Of a stretch of DNA of 64,000 bases, positions 35,399-44,792 are shown piece after piece. The first letter of the stretch is position 1; each line of letters opens with the position of its first letter. Position numbers and translations under genes: made by a program. The DNA is from Chloroflexota bacterium (GTDB lineage Bacteria > Chloroflexota > Anaerolineae > Aggregatilineales > Phototrophicaceae), in contig JAPOVL010000045.1 in the NCBI GenBank assembly GCA_026708115.1, positions 1-64,000 of the forward strand. The letters run 5' to 3'. Below the pieces are notes generated by a model. That model did no database searches and was not told the origin of the DNA. It saw only the letters and a list, made by a program, of their open reading frames with translations.

Positions 35399-35419
35399 GG
35401 GCGACCTGATAGGTCGCCC
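35399..35419. repeat. REP-like palindrome
   Basis: GGGCGACC-TGATA-GGTCGCCC followed by CCTAC. Confidence 0.85.
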
Positions 35420-35464
35420 CTACACCGCCCGCCAAGATTCGCGCGTCGCGTACAGGATCGCCCA

Positions 35465-37102
35465 TCATTCACCATCCAAATCCGGATACTGCTGATGCCA
35501 GTCGCTGGCATCCTGATAGGCTTTGGCGACGGCCAGGGTCTCCGCCTCTTGATACAGACCGCCTATGAAAGAAATGCTGGTCGGTGTGCCTTTGTCGCTG
35601 AAGCCGTTGGGCGCGACCACGGTAGGATGCCCGGTGAAGTTGGTGATGGGCAAGACGTTGGCGCCCTGGCTGGGCGCGATGAAGACATCGACATCGGCCA
35701 TGATGCGGGCCATGTCTCCCATCAGCAGCGTGCGGATGCGGTTGGCGTTGATGTACTCGACGGCGGGGATGAAGCGGGCGGCGCGGAAGACGTTAGGCCA
35801 GGCGCTGTCGTCCTGGCGCGCCATGGTGTCGACCGAGCCATCGCGCGTGATCTGATCGAAGGCGGCGGCGGCTTCGGCGGCCAAAATCGTCCACAGCCCG
35901 CCGGTATCCCGCTGCGGCAAATCAACCGGGATCAGGTCGTAGCCCGCTTCGCGCATGTCGTCAAGCGTTGCCAGGCTGTTGCGCAGCGTCGCCTGGATGT
36001 AGGCGACCTGGTCGGCGTCTTTGTCCGCCAGCGCCGAGTCATCTAACTGGAAGCCCTTTTCGACATAGCCGACGCGCAGCGATTGCGGATCAAGCGCTGG
36101 ATCCCAAGTGAAGGGCTCGGGACTGATGCTCAGGTCATGACCATCGGGCCCATAGATGGCGCTGAAGACGAGCGCGCAATCCTCGACGCTGCGGCACATG
36201 GGACCGATCTTGTCCATGCTCCAGCTGAGCGCCATAGCGCCGTAGCGGCTGACGCGGCCGAAGGTAGGGCGCAAGCCGCTGAGGCCGCAGCGGGTTGAGG
36301 GCGAGACGATGCTGCCCAGGGTCTCGGTGCCGATGGAGAAGCCGACCAAGCCGGCGGCGGTTGCCGCGCCGGGACCGGCCGACGAGCCGCTGCTGCCTTC
36401 CCCGGTATCCCAGGGATTGCGCGTCATACCGCCGTACCAGACATCGCCGTTGGCCAGCGCGCCCAGGGTCAGCTTGGCGATGAGCACCGCGCCGGCTTCC
36501 TCCAGGCGCTGGACGACGGTCGCGTCGAGATCGATGACCTGGTCCTGGTAAGGCGCCGCGCCCCACTGCGTGGGATAGCCTCGCGTCGCCAGCAAGTCCT
36601 TGGCGCCCCAGGGAATGCCATGCAGGGGACCGCGGTACAGGCCGCGCGCGATCTCGGCATCCGCGCGCGTCGCCTGGTCGATGGCAAGCGCTTCGGTATA
36701 GGCGGCGACGCACTTGAGGGCGGGATCATAGCGCTTGAGCCGCGCCAGGTAGATCTCGGTCAGCTCCAGCGATGTGACCTGGCGCGTGCGAATGAGTTCC
36801 GCCAATTGCGTGACGGGATAGAAGGCGACGTCTTCGAGATCAGCCGGGCGCGTCACGGCGGGCTGCGCGCTCATGTTGTAAGTTCGCGGCACCGGCGCAG
36901 GCGCGGGATCGGCGATATTGACATTGAAGTGGAGCGCCATGGGCACGCTGTTGTCGAGGTCGGCGGCGCGAACGGCGGCGTATTGCTCGCGGCGGCCGGT
37001 GACGATTTCCAGCATTTGGGCGAGTTGCTCGGGGCTGAAGTCGAGGTCGAGCAAGGTTTGGGCGGCGGCGATTTGGTCTGGGGTGATGGGCGCTTGGGTC
37101 AT
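35465..37102 (-). CDS. Amidase signature family protein
   Basis: GIPWGAKDLLATRGYPTQWG; GEGSSGSSAGPGAATAAGLVGFSIGTETLGSIVSPSTRCGLSGLRPTFGRVSR. Confidence 0.93.
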   Translation of the reverse strand: MTQAPITPDQIAAAQTLLDLDFSPEQLAQMLEIVTGRREQYAAVRAADLDNSVPMALHFNVNIADPAPAPVPRTYNMSAQPAVTRPADLEDVAFYPVTQLAELIRTRQVTSLELTEIYLARLKRYDPALKCVAAYTEALAIDQATRADAEIARGLYRGPLHGIPWGAKDLLATRGYPTQWGAAPYQDQVIDLDATVVQRLEEAGAVLIAKLTLGALANGDVWYGGMTRNPWDTGEGSSGSSAGPGAATAAGLVGFSIGTETLGSIVSPSTRCGLSGLRPTFGRVSRYGAMALSWSMDKIGPMCRSVEDCALVFSAIYGPDGHDLSISPEPFTWDPALDPQSLRVGYVEKGFQLDDSALADKDADQVAYIQATLRNSLATLDDMREAGYDLIPVDLPQRDTGGLWTILAAEAAAAFDQITRDGSVDTMARQDDSAWPNVFRAARFIPAVEYINANRIRTLLMGDMARIMADVDVFIAPSQGANVLPITNFTGHPTVVAPNGFSDKGTPTSISFIGGLYQEAETLAVAKAYQDASDWHQQYPDLDGE

Positions 37103-37140
37103 GTCGGATCCTTGAGCTTGTGTGCTTGGTAGGATGGATT

Positions 37141-37355
37141 TTAACCACAGAGTGCGCAGAGAGCACAGAGGGATTGTCCGTTTTATGTCCGACGGGAACA
37201 TTTTTTCGAACATAAGGCGTGGGTGCGGTGCGGGCTATGCGATTGGTAAGGCGCGGGATTGGGGTCAGCGTAGCATGGTTTGGCAGAGAAGTGGCGACTA
37301 TATGGTCGCGGTTTTATGGATTCACCACCGAGGCGCAGAGGGCACAGAGGGATAG
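37141..37355. repeat. Two CACAGAG-type intergenic repeats in tandem (37141-37172 and 37321-37355)
   Basis: TTAACCACAGAGTGCGCAGAGAGCACAGAGGGA and TTCACCACCGAGGCGCAGAGGGCACAGAGGGA, each followed by CCG(T/A)TTTATGT. Confidence 0.7.
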
Positions 37356-37455
37356 GCCGATTTATGTGCTGATGGACGGGCGTGGGGTTGAGATTCAGTT
37401 TAGTACGGGTGGGTTGTGGGGTGGTGAGTGGATGGTCGCAGTTACAACAAATACG

Positions 37456-38889
37456 TCATTTTCTCAAGAGTTTACTTGCTGGAGGGCGACGTCTCCCATT
37501 GACAAGAAGTACCTCAGGTGTTCGATGTCCAGTTTGTCGACTCTCGCGAACTGTGTCTCGAAAGCGATTCCACCTTTCTTGTGAACATCCACCTACATGA
37601 ATGACTAAGAATATGGAGTACTCCGTCTGTTCCGACTTCTCATATTCCGCTATCTGAGTCAAGTATCCTTGTTCAAGATACTTATTGGATGACAGTTTCG
37701 TTTCTACGAGTACTTTTCTTGAGTATCCTCGGCTAATTTTGAAGTCAACTGAGCCTCGTCCCGAATTCGTCTCCGGACTAAGATCCAAATCGTTAGCTTC
37801 GCAGTATGCATTTGCAATTCCGTAGAAAACTTTCTGTGCAGCCTCTTCGTGCTTAGGTTCTTGGCATGCTCTATCTTTGTACAGTAGCGTATGTAAGCCA
37901 TTGTTCTCAATTAGCTGTTTGAACTTTTCACAAATTGTCGTCACAACATCTAGAACCTCGTTGCTCGAAGGGTGCGGGCCTAGTGCGAGCCGCATAGGAT
38001 TGTCACGGGCGAATTGTCTTGTGCGTTCATACCAAATATAATGGCCACCTGGATCGTCGGTCAGATCATATGCCCTTGGGTCCATGTTACGATAGACTTC
38101 TATGAGTCCAGACAAAATATGTGGATACTTCAAGATCGCTTCCTTATATGCCCGTTTTGTGGGCGGATCATTGCCCCAAACCTTTGCAATTATGCGATTA
38201 AACTCTCGTCTTAATTGGTCGTTGAATGACACTACGCGGTCAATATCCTCATAAGAATGCGCAACTGGAAGGTCATTTAACACATCTTTTGGAACTAATA
38301 TAATTGGGTGATTGTTATGCAAATTCTTGGGTAACGTATACTTCTTGTTGATACGGACCTTTGGATGATCTTGGCGGACTCCATTGCAACCAAATACTCG
38401 ATGTGAGTATGCCAACAAATCGGACATGATGATGTTGCCGATCATATCACCTATACGATCTGCTCCTATGTATTCTTCGAAAAGACCAACGAGTTCAAAG
38501 ATCTCAGGATCTGTGATTTCGGCATCTACTATTGTCTTGGCGGTCATGAGCAACTGTGATTGCAGTTTCTTGCCAATTCCTCTACCTCTGGTTGACTTGC
38601 TCGAATAGCCTATGCACAAGCCCCGTACTTCTGGGAAATTAAGAAGTCTCGCAGCGTTGCGCCAGAATAAATCGCCCGGTTTCTTGGACAGAACTAAAAG
38701 TTTAACTATTTTTTCAAAGTGGTCGTGAATGCGCTGATACGAACCTTGGAGTTCAGGAGCTTCAGTAAACTTGAGTAGTCTCGGATCAATGAAAAGTTCG
38801 GTGTCTACATCAACGAAACCATTGTACGCTCCTGCGTCCTCGAGAAGTGCAGCATCTATTTGCAAGTAATCACTGATAGTCTTTGGCAC
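37456..38889 (-). CDS. Uncharacterised protein with PD-(D/E)XK-like C-terminal region
   Basis: C-terminus GRGSVDFKISRGYSRKVLVETKLSSNKYLEQGYLTQIAEY fits D-x(n)-ExK plus Q; AT-richer than flanks. Confidence 0.65.
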   Translation of the reverse strand: MPKTISDYLQIDAALLEDAGAYNGFVDVDTELFIDPRLLKFTEAPELQGSYQRIHDHFEKIVKLLVLSKKPGDLFWRNAARLLNFPEVRGLCIGYSSKSTRGRGIGKKLQSQLLMTAKTIVDAEITDPEIFELVGLFEEYIGADRIGDMIGNIIMSDLLAYSHRVFGCNGVRQDHPKVRINKKYTLPKNLHNNHPIILVPKDVLNDLPVAHSYEDIDRVVSFNDQLRREFNRIIAKVWGNDPPTKRAYKEAILKYPHILSGLIEVYRNMDPRAYDLTDDPGGHYIWYERTRQFARDNPMRLALGPHPSSNEVLDVVTTICEKFKQLIENNGLHTLLYKDRACQEPKHEEAAQKVFYGIANAYCEANDLDLSPETNSGRGSVDFKISRGYSRKVLVETKLSSNKYLEQGYLTQIAEYEKSEQTEYSIFLVIHVGGCSQERWNRFRDTVRESRQTGHRTPEVLLVNGRRRPPASKLLRK

Positions 38890-39029
38890 TGAAACCTCCT
38901 TGAACTATTCTGCAACATTACGTATATCACAAGACCGAGTAATCGTTAAGCTTCTTGAACATAATTGTTGCAATTTATATGAAGTTTTTATGTTTCGTAG
39001 TGCGTGTGCTTTGCGCGGGCCTTAGGCGC

Positions 39030-39125
39030 GATAGATAATGCGCTTCCGCCCGCAACCACGCGAGTCATAACAAATACGATCGAGAAAGCCATGGCCGCCG
39101 CCGCGAACATGGACAACAGACCGCG
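39030..39125 (-). pseudogene. Duplicated fragment of copA 3' end
   Basis: SMFAAAAMAFSIVFVMTRVVAGGSAL versus copA C-terminus PMFAAAAMAFSSVFVVTNSLRLRGARL. Confidence 0.7.
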
Positions 39126-39136
39126 AAAACAGCAGC

Positions 39137-39157
39137 GGGCGACCTGATAGGTCGCCC
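39137..39157. repeat. REP-like palindrome, identical to 35399-35419
   Basis: GGGCGACCTGATAGGTCGCCC then CCTAC. Confidence 0.85.
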
Positions 39158-39216
39158 CTACATTACGTAGCGAATTGTGGATTGGGGATTCTGCCAGACG
39201 CAGGCTGGCCGCGTCT

Positions 39217-41664
39217 TTAGGAAGCCAGCCGCGCCCCACGCAACCGCAGCGAGTTCGTCACAACGAACACGCTCGAGAAGGCCATCGCCGCCGCCGCGAA
39301 CATGGGCACCAGGCCGCCCAGCATGGCCACCGGAATCAGCACGATGTTGTAGATGAAAGCCCAGAAGAGGTTCTCATAAATCGTGCGCATGGTCCGCCGG
39401 CTGAGATCCAGGGCGGTCACGACGGCGGTCATGTCGCCGCTGACCAGGGTGACGTCGCCGGCTTCGATGGCGATATCGGTGCCGGTGCCGATGGCGAAGC
39501 CGACATCAGCGCTGGCCAGCGCCGGCGCGTCATTGATGCCGTCTCCCACCATGCCCACCTTTTCGCCTTGGTCTTGCAAGTCCGTGACGACCGCCGCTTT
39601 GTCGGCCGGCAGCACATCGGCATAGACGCGCTCAATGCCCACTGCCTGGGCGATGGCCTTTGCTGTGCCTTGATTGTCGCCGGTGATCATGGCCACATCG
39701 AGTCCGCGCGCTTTGAGGGCGGCGATGGCGGCGGGCGAGCTGGGCTTGAGCGGGTCGCCGATGCCCAGCGCGCCCATCAGGCGGCCGTCAACGGCGACCA
39801 GGGCGACCGTGCGCGCCTCGCGTCCCAAGCGATCGACATCTGCATCCAGCGCTGAGGTATCGACTTCGTTTTCCCGCATCAGCGCCGCGTTGCCGACGAG
39901 TACCGTTCGTCCGGCGATGGCTGCCTGAACGCCGCGGCCGGGCAGCGCCTCGAAGCTGTCGAGCGGCAGGGGGTTTAGCGCTTCCGCCGCCGCTTGGGCG
40001 AGCACGGCGGCGGCCAGGGGATGTTCGCTGCCGGCTTCGGCCGCTGCCGCGAAGCGCAAGACGGACTGCACGTCGCTGTCCGGCACCGGGATGACGTCGG
40101 TGACGGTCGGCTGACCGGCTGTGATGGTGCCGGTTTTGTCCAGCAGAATCGTGCTCAAGGCTTTGGTTTTTTCCAGCGATTCGCTGTTGCGGAAGAGGAT
40201 GCCGGATTCGGCGCCGCGCCCGGTGCCGACCATGATGGCGGTGGGCGTGGCCAAGCCTAGGGCGCAGGGGCAAGCGATCACGAGCACGGCGATCATGTTG
40301 AGAATGGCCGTCGGCAGATCGGCGCCGCCGATGGTGAGCCAGCCCACAAGCGTGATGATGGCGAGCACGATGACGAGCGGCACAAAGTAGGCCGAAACGC
40401 GATCGGCAATCGCTTGAATCGGCGCTTTGCTGCCTTGCGCCGCTTCCACCAGGCGGATGATTTGCCCCAGGACGGTGTCTTTGCCGACGCGTTGCGCTTC
40501 CGCGATCAAGCGCCCATGCTGATTGACCGTGCCGGCGATGATCTCGTCGCCAGCTTTCTTGTTCACCGGCATGCTCTCGCCGCTGAGCATGGATTCGTCC
40601 ACCGCCGAGCGGCCCTCGTTGACGATGGCGTCGACCGGGATGCGCTCGCCCGGCTTGATCAAGAGCAGGTCGCCCGGCGCCACGTCGTTGATGGGAATCG
40701 ACTTCTCTTTGCCATCGCTGAGAAGCGTGGCGGTTTTTGGCGCCAGCCCGATCAGTTTCTTGATGGCGGCGCTGGTGCGGCCCTTGGCACGCGCCTCCAG
40801 CAGCTTGCCCAGCGTGACCAGCGTGAGGATGACAGCGGTCGATTCGAAGTAATCCAGTTTGCCGACGACATCGGAGAAGCCGAACAGGATGCCCAGCAGG
40901 ACAATGATGCCATAGACATAAGCGGCGATCGAACCCATGGCAACCAGCACATCCATATTGGCGTGGCCGTGGTGCATCGACCGGCTCCCGCCGCTGAGGA
41001 ATTGCCCCCCCAGCATGAGCATGACAGGCGTGGCCAGCGCGCCGAAGATGAAGAGCCAGATGTCCTCCGTCAGGAAGGCGAAATTGTCCATTATGAAGGG
41101 AACCTGGTGCGCGAAGTGGCGCGCCATGCTCAGGATGGTCAGCGGGATGGTGAAGATAGCGCCGATTTTAACCAGGCGGGCCTGGCGATCAATTTCGGCT
41201 TGGCGGACGGCCGCTTCGTGATCCTCGGGCGCATCCGAGGCCGATGTGTCGATGACGCCGTAGCCGGCGTTTTCCACAGCTTTGACAAGATCGCCGCGGC
41301 GCGTCGCGCCCGGCAGGTAACTCACGCTCGCTTTTTCGCTGGCGAGATTGACATGGGCGCTGATGACGCCATCGGTCTTGTTGAGCGCGCGGCTGACATT
41401 CTTTTGGCACATGGCGCAGGTCATGCCGGTGATGGGCAAGTCGATACTGACTGTGGCGACGCCATAGCCGGATTTCTCGATCTGCGAAACCAGATCGCGC
41501 ATATCGACTTTACTGGCGTCATATTGAACGGCCGCCTTTTCTGTCGCCAGGTTCACGTGTACCTCGTCAACGCCATCGGCCTTGCGCAGGCCCTGTTCGA
41601 TATTATTGACGCACATGGCGCAGCTCATGCCGGTGACGGGCAGAGAGATTTCTTTAAGGGTCAT
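39217..41664 (-). CDS. copA: Copper-translocating P-type ATPase with two N-terminal HMA domains
   Basis: GMSCAMCVNNIEQGL and GMTCAMCQKNVSRAL; CPC motif VIACPCALGLATPTA; LLDKTGTIT; VGMVGDGINDAPAL. Confidence 0.97.
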   Translation of the reverse strand: MTLKEISLPVTGMSCAMCVNNIEQGLRKADGVDEVHVNLATEKAAVQYDASKVDMRDLVSQIEKSGYGVATVSIDLPITGMTCAMCQKNVSRALNKTDGVISAHVNLASEKASVSYLPGATRRGDLVKAVENAGYGVIDTSASDAPEDHEAAVRQAEIDRQARLVKIGAIFTIPLTILSMARHFAHQVPFIMDNFAFLTEDIWLFIFGALATPVMLMLGGQFLSGGSRSMHHGHANMDVLVAMGSIAAYVYGIIVLLGILFGFSDVVGKLDYFESTAVILTLVTLGKLLEARAKGRTSAAIKKLIGLAPKTATLLSDGKEKSIPINDVAPGDLLLIKPGERIPVDAIVNEGRSAVDESMLSGESMPVNKKAGDEIIAGTVNQHGRLIAEAQRVGKDTVLGQIIRLVEAAQGSKAPIQAIADRVSAYFVPLVIVLAIITLVGWLTIGGADLPTAILNMIAVLVIACPCALGLATPTAIMVGTGRGAESGILFRNSESLEKTKALSTILLDKTGTITAGQPTVTDVIPVPDSDVQSVLRFAAAAEAGSEHPLAAAVLAQAAAEALNPLPLDSFEALPGRGVQAAIAGRTVLVGNAALMRENEVDTSALDADVDRLGREARTVALVAVDGRLMGALGIGDPLKPSSPAAIAALKARGLDVAMITGDNQGTAKAIAQAVGIERVYADVLPADKAAVVTDLQDQGEKVGMVGDGINDAPALASADVGFAIGTGTDIAIEAGDVTLVSGDMTAVVTALDLSRRTMRTIYENLFWAFIYNIVLIPVAMLGGLVPMFAAAAMAFSSVFVVTNSLRLRGARLAS

Positions 41665-41681
41665 GTCTTCGTTCTCCCCAT

Positions 41682-41978
41682 TTAACTGTTGATCAGCTTC
41701 AAGATGCGCTGCAGGTCATCGACGGCGGCCTCGGGATCGGCGCGCAGATCCTGCTGCAAGCTGTTTGCGATATAGCAGTCAAAGAGATGATTGATCAAGC
41801 TGCTCATGCCCTTCTCAATCGTGCGGGCGCGCAGGACCCGCTCTTCACAGCTGCCGGAATCGGTCGCGATCAAGTCTTCCAGCGCGTTCAACTGTCCTTG
41901 AATGCGCTTGATCCGGTTGATGGTCTTGCTATTGTGCGTCGCGCGCCTTGATTTCTGTTGCATGATCATTTCTGCCAT
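41682..41978 (-). CDS. csoR: CsoR-type metal-sensing repressor
   Basis: INRIKRIQGQLNALEDLI; conserved Cys/His/Cys SGSCEERVLRART...LINHLFDCYI; upstream of copA on same strand. Confidence 0.9.
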   Translation of the reverse strand: MAEMIMQQKSRRATHNSKTINRIKRIQGQLNALEDLIATDSGSCEERVLRARTIEKGMSSLINHLFDCYIANSLQQDLRADPEAAVDDLQRILKLINS

Positions 41979-41990
41979 TTTGTCTTCCTT

Positions 41991-42012
41991 ATACCTATAC
42001 CCCTATAGGTAT
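41991..42012. promoter_or_regulatory. Predicted CsoR operator
   Basis: ATACCTATA-CCCC-TATAGGTAT, perfect 9-bp inverted repeat 12 bp upstream of csoR start. Confidence 0.8.
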
Positions 42013-42060
42013 ATATTATCACGACAACAATGGCATCGCAAGTCTTACGCCGAGGGGGGT

Positions 42061-43407
42061 TCAGCTATCGTCCGCGATGAGGGGCACGGCGCTGCACTTG
42101 CCGCCGGTGACGGTGGCGTCAATGCGGATCCAGACCTGATCCGCCAATTTCCACCAGAGCAAGTCGTCGGCGCCGATGGCGCGGGCTATTGGTTCGGCGC
42201 TTTCGCGATGTCCCATGACGGCGATGACGGGCGCATCTGGGTCGGGATGAGAGCGAATGTTGGCGCCAAAGGTGCCGGCTGTGATCTTGCAAGTCGCCTC
42301 GAGGGACATGCCTTCCAAGGGGCTTTGGCCGTCGCTGGGGCGCCTTGCTATGATCGTATAAGGATCCAAGCCGACGCGCGTGGGATAGTAGAGCGCGTCG
42401 ATTGGCAAGCTGAGCATGCGCTGGTAGTCATAGGCGCTGGGGGCGGCGGGGACCTCCGCGTAAATGGTACTGCCGTCTTCGGCCAGGCCCAGCGGGACTT
42501 GGGTATAGAAGCCGCTTTTCACGACGACCCCTGCCTCCGGCACGCTGATGGATGCCTCGCCGTCCAGGACGTAGATCGACATGCCGGCGTCGATCTGCGC
42601 TTGCAGGAAGACGGTGCCATTGAGGCGAATATCAAGTCCATTGAGCCAAAATTGACGCGGCGGCTGGAAGCGGTTCGACTGCAAGAGAATGCCGCTGTCG
42701 GCGGCGTCCGCGCAGGGCGCGTCGTCTATGCTGGTGCGGAAGTCGAAGGCTTGCCAGGGGGACCAGAGCGGGACGCCGGCGCTGTCGTCCGTGGCGTTTT
42801 GCAGCTGGCTAATTTCACCGGCAATCAGGTCTCGGCTGATCCAACCGACAATCTCCGGATCGGCATAGGCTTGAATCCAGGTGCCGTCTTGATTAAGTCC
42901 GATCGCTTTGAGAGCGCTGCGGCGCGCGAGCGTGCTGATGACTTGAGCGTCGGTATCGGGCGCGGCGCGCAGGTTGGCGCCCTGGGCGGCCGTCACCACT
43001 ATGTCCAGCAAAGGCGCCGGTAGCGACACCGGTAGCGGGGGGAAGAGCGCGACATCGCCAAAGGCCAGCAAGGCGACAGTCTGGGCTTCCAGGCTGTCGG
43101 CTGGATAAGCCTCGAACAAGATGCGCGCGGCGCCCCAGGTCTTGTCCTCGCTGCTGGTGCTGAACCAATCGACGCTGTTTGACGGGGTTTGGTGACCAGG
43201 CCGCGAGAATTCGACAGTCGCGACGTCTGGCAGCCGTGCAAGCGAGACGGTGGGATGGCCAAAACAGATTGAATCCGGCGCCTGCTCGGCGCAGGCGCTA
43301 GAGACGCTGCTCATGGCCTGGTTTTGCAAAGCCGGGCAGGAATTGTCTTGCCCCGCGGCAGCTGGGGTCAGCAACGATAGCATCAGGCTAACCAGAAGCA
43401 ATCTCAT
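42061..43407 (-). CDS. Secreted SH3b-like domain protein
   Basis: Signal peptide MRLLLVSLMLSLLTPAAAGQ; VVTAAQGANLRAAPDTDAQVISTLARRSALKAIGLNQDGTWIQAY. Confidence 0.75.
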   Translation of the reverse strand: MRLLLVSLMLSLLTPAAAGQDNSCPALQNQAMSSVSSACAEQAPDSICFGHPTVSLARLPDVATVEFSRPGHQTPSNSVDWFSTSSEDKTWGAARILFEAYPADSLEAQTVALLAFGDVALFPPLPVSLPAPLLDIVVTAAQGANLRAAPDTDAQVISTLARRSALKAIGLNQDGTWIQAYADPEIVGWISRDLIAGEISQLQNATDDSAGVPLWSPWQAFDFRTSIDDAPCADAADSGILLQSNRFQPPRQFWLNGLDIRLNGTVFLQAQIDAGMSIYVLDGEASISVPEAGVVVKSGFYTQVPLGLAEDGSTIYAEVPAAPSAYDYQRMLSLPIDALYYPTRVGLDPYTIIARRPSDGQSPLEGMSLEATCKITAGTFGANIRSHPDPDAPVIAVMGHRESAEPIARAIGADDLLWWKLADQVWIRIDATVTGGKCSAVPLIADDS

Positions 43408-43533
43408 CCGCTAGACGCCTCGCCATCTGCTTGCATCCGCAGCGCAGGAGATTGCGGCCGTCGCGCAGGTGCTCTCAAGGCGGACGCTAGCCAAGCATCC
43501 ATTTGCATGTGCCGCCGAGTCAAGGGCATGACC

Positions 43534-43938
43534 TCAAATCCGCTCATATAACTCCAGCAACACACCGGAAGCGCTTGCGGGATGAACAAAGGCGTAGCGC
43601 CTGCCGTCGCGTTCGCGGGCGACCTCGTTGATCAATTCAACGCCGCTATCACGCAAGGCTTGCAGCACACTATCGAGATCCGGCACTTCCAGGCAGAAAT
43701 GGTGCAGGCCAGGTCCGCGCTTGGCAAGGTACCTGGCGACGCCGCTATCGTCCGCGGTCGGCTGAATCAGTTCGAGATGGGAATCGCCCAGGTTGAGAAA
43801 GGCGACATCAACCCCTTCGTCGGTGATGGATTGCGTCCCCCCGGCCCGCGCCAGCCCAAGGGCGCCGCACCAGAAACCCAGTGCGTCATCGAGGCTGTCA
43901 ACTACCACTGCCAAGTGATTCAAAGCGATATCGGGCAT
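43534..43938 (-). CDS. mce: Methylmalonyl-CoA epimerase (VOC family)
   Basis: LNHLAVVVDSLDDALGFWCGALGL; LELIQPTADDSGVARYLAKRGPGLHHFCLEVPDL. Confidence 0.92.
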   Translation of the reverse strand: MPDIALNHLAVVVDSLDDALGFWCGALGLARAGGTQSITDEGVDVAFLNLGDSHLELIQPTADDSGVARYLAKRGPGLHHFCLEVPDLDSVLQALRDSGVELINEVARERDGRRYAFVHPASASGVLLELYERI

Positions 43939-43985
43939 GCAAAGCGCCCTTCTCTGGGACAGGTGATGCTTGTCCATTGAATGTT

Positions 43986-44109
43986 ACGTCTGATGTGAAA
44001 TTGAGTTGCCAAAAACGGGCCGATCTCCAAAATGGTAAGTATCGAAGCAACCATGTGGAGAGCCAGCCCGATGAACAGTATAGACGTTGAAACATTATTT
44101 ACCATCCTC
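43986..44109 (+). repeat. IS982-type element 5' end, copy A of a 124-bp direct repeat
   Basis: Ungapped match to 51828-51951 with 6 mismatches, same orientation. Confidence 0.9.
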
Positions 44110-44711
44110 TTTGTTGAGATACACGATTGGTATAAACAAAAAGGGCGACAATGGCTGAGGGCAAAGTTGGACGCCCAGCCAAGTTCAGTGATAGTGAGGG
44201 GATGACCTTGATGCTGGCATCAGGATTTCTGCCTTTTCCATCCGAGTCCCAGTATTTGAGTTATATCCGCGCCAATCATTATGCCTTGTTCCCCAAACTC
44301 TTGAGCCAAAGTCAATTCAATCGCCGCGCGCGTGGTTTGTGTTATCTAGTCGAAAAGATGCGCCGGGATTGGCTGCTGGAATTGCGAGTAGCGCAAACGG
44401 GGATCTACCTGATAGATACCAAACCCTTGCAAGTCTTGGGCTATAAACGCAGCAAGAAGCGCAGTGATTCTCGTGGTAGCGCTGGTTATGGATACTGTGC
44501 TAGTCGCAAGTTATACTATTTCGGTTATAAGCTGGTGATGGTAACAACGCCAGCGGGCATCCCGGTGGTATACGAACTGGTAGCCGCTCATATCGAAGAA
44601 CGCAAAGCGGCTGATACTGTGCTGGATTATCTGAGCCAGTCGCTAGTGATTGGGGACAAGGGCTTTCTCGGACAAGAGTGGCAAGCTCAGATACGGAACG
44701 TTATTTTCTGA
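44071..44711 (+). pseudogene. IS982-family transposase, frameshifted near 44150 and C-terminally truncated
   Basis: MNSIDVETLFTILFVEIHDWYKQKGRQW in one frame, then EGKVGRPAKFSDSEGMTLMLASGFLPFPSESQYLSYIRANHYALFPKLLSQSQFNRRAR in another. Confidence 0.82.
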
Positions 44712-44792
44712 TAAATGGAGATATTGACTATTCAGTCGTATTTGCTTAGATTTTGTACAAAGTTTATTTGATTTCATATCTGGAGTCGCGCA

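Noticed and set aside
40414-41685. 423-aa plus-strand ORF opposite copA
   Set aside because: Antisense of unambiguous CopA coding sequence; no family motif.
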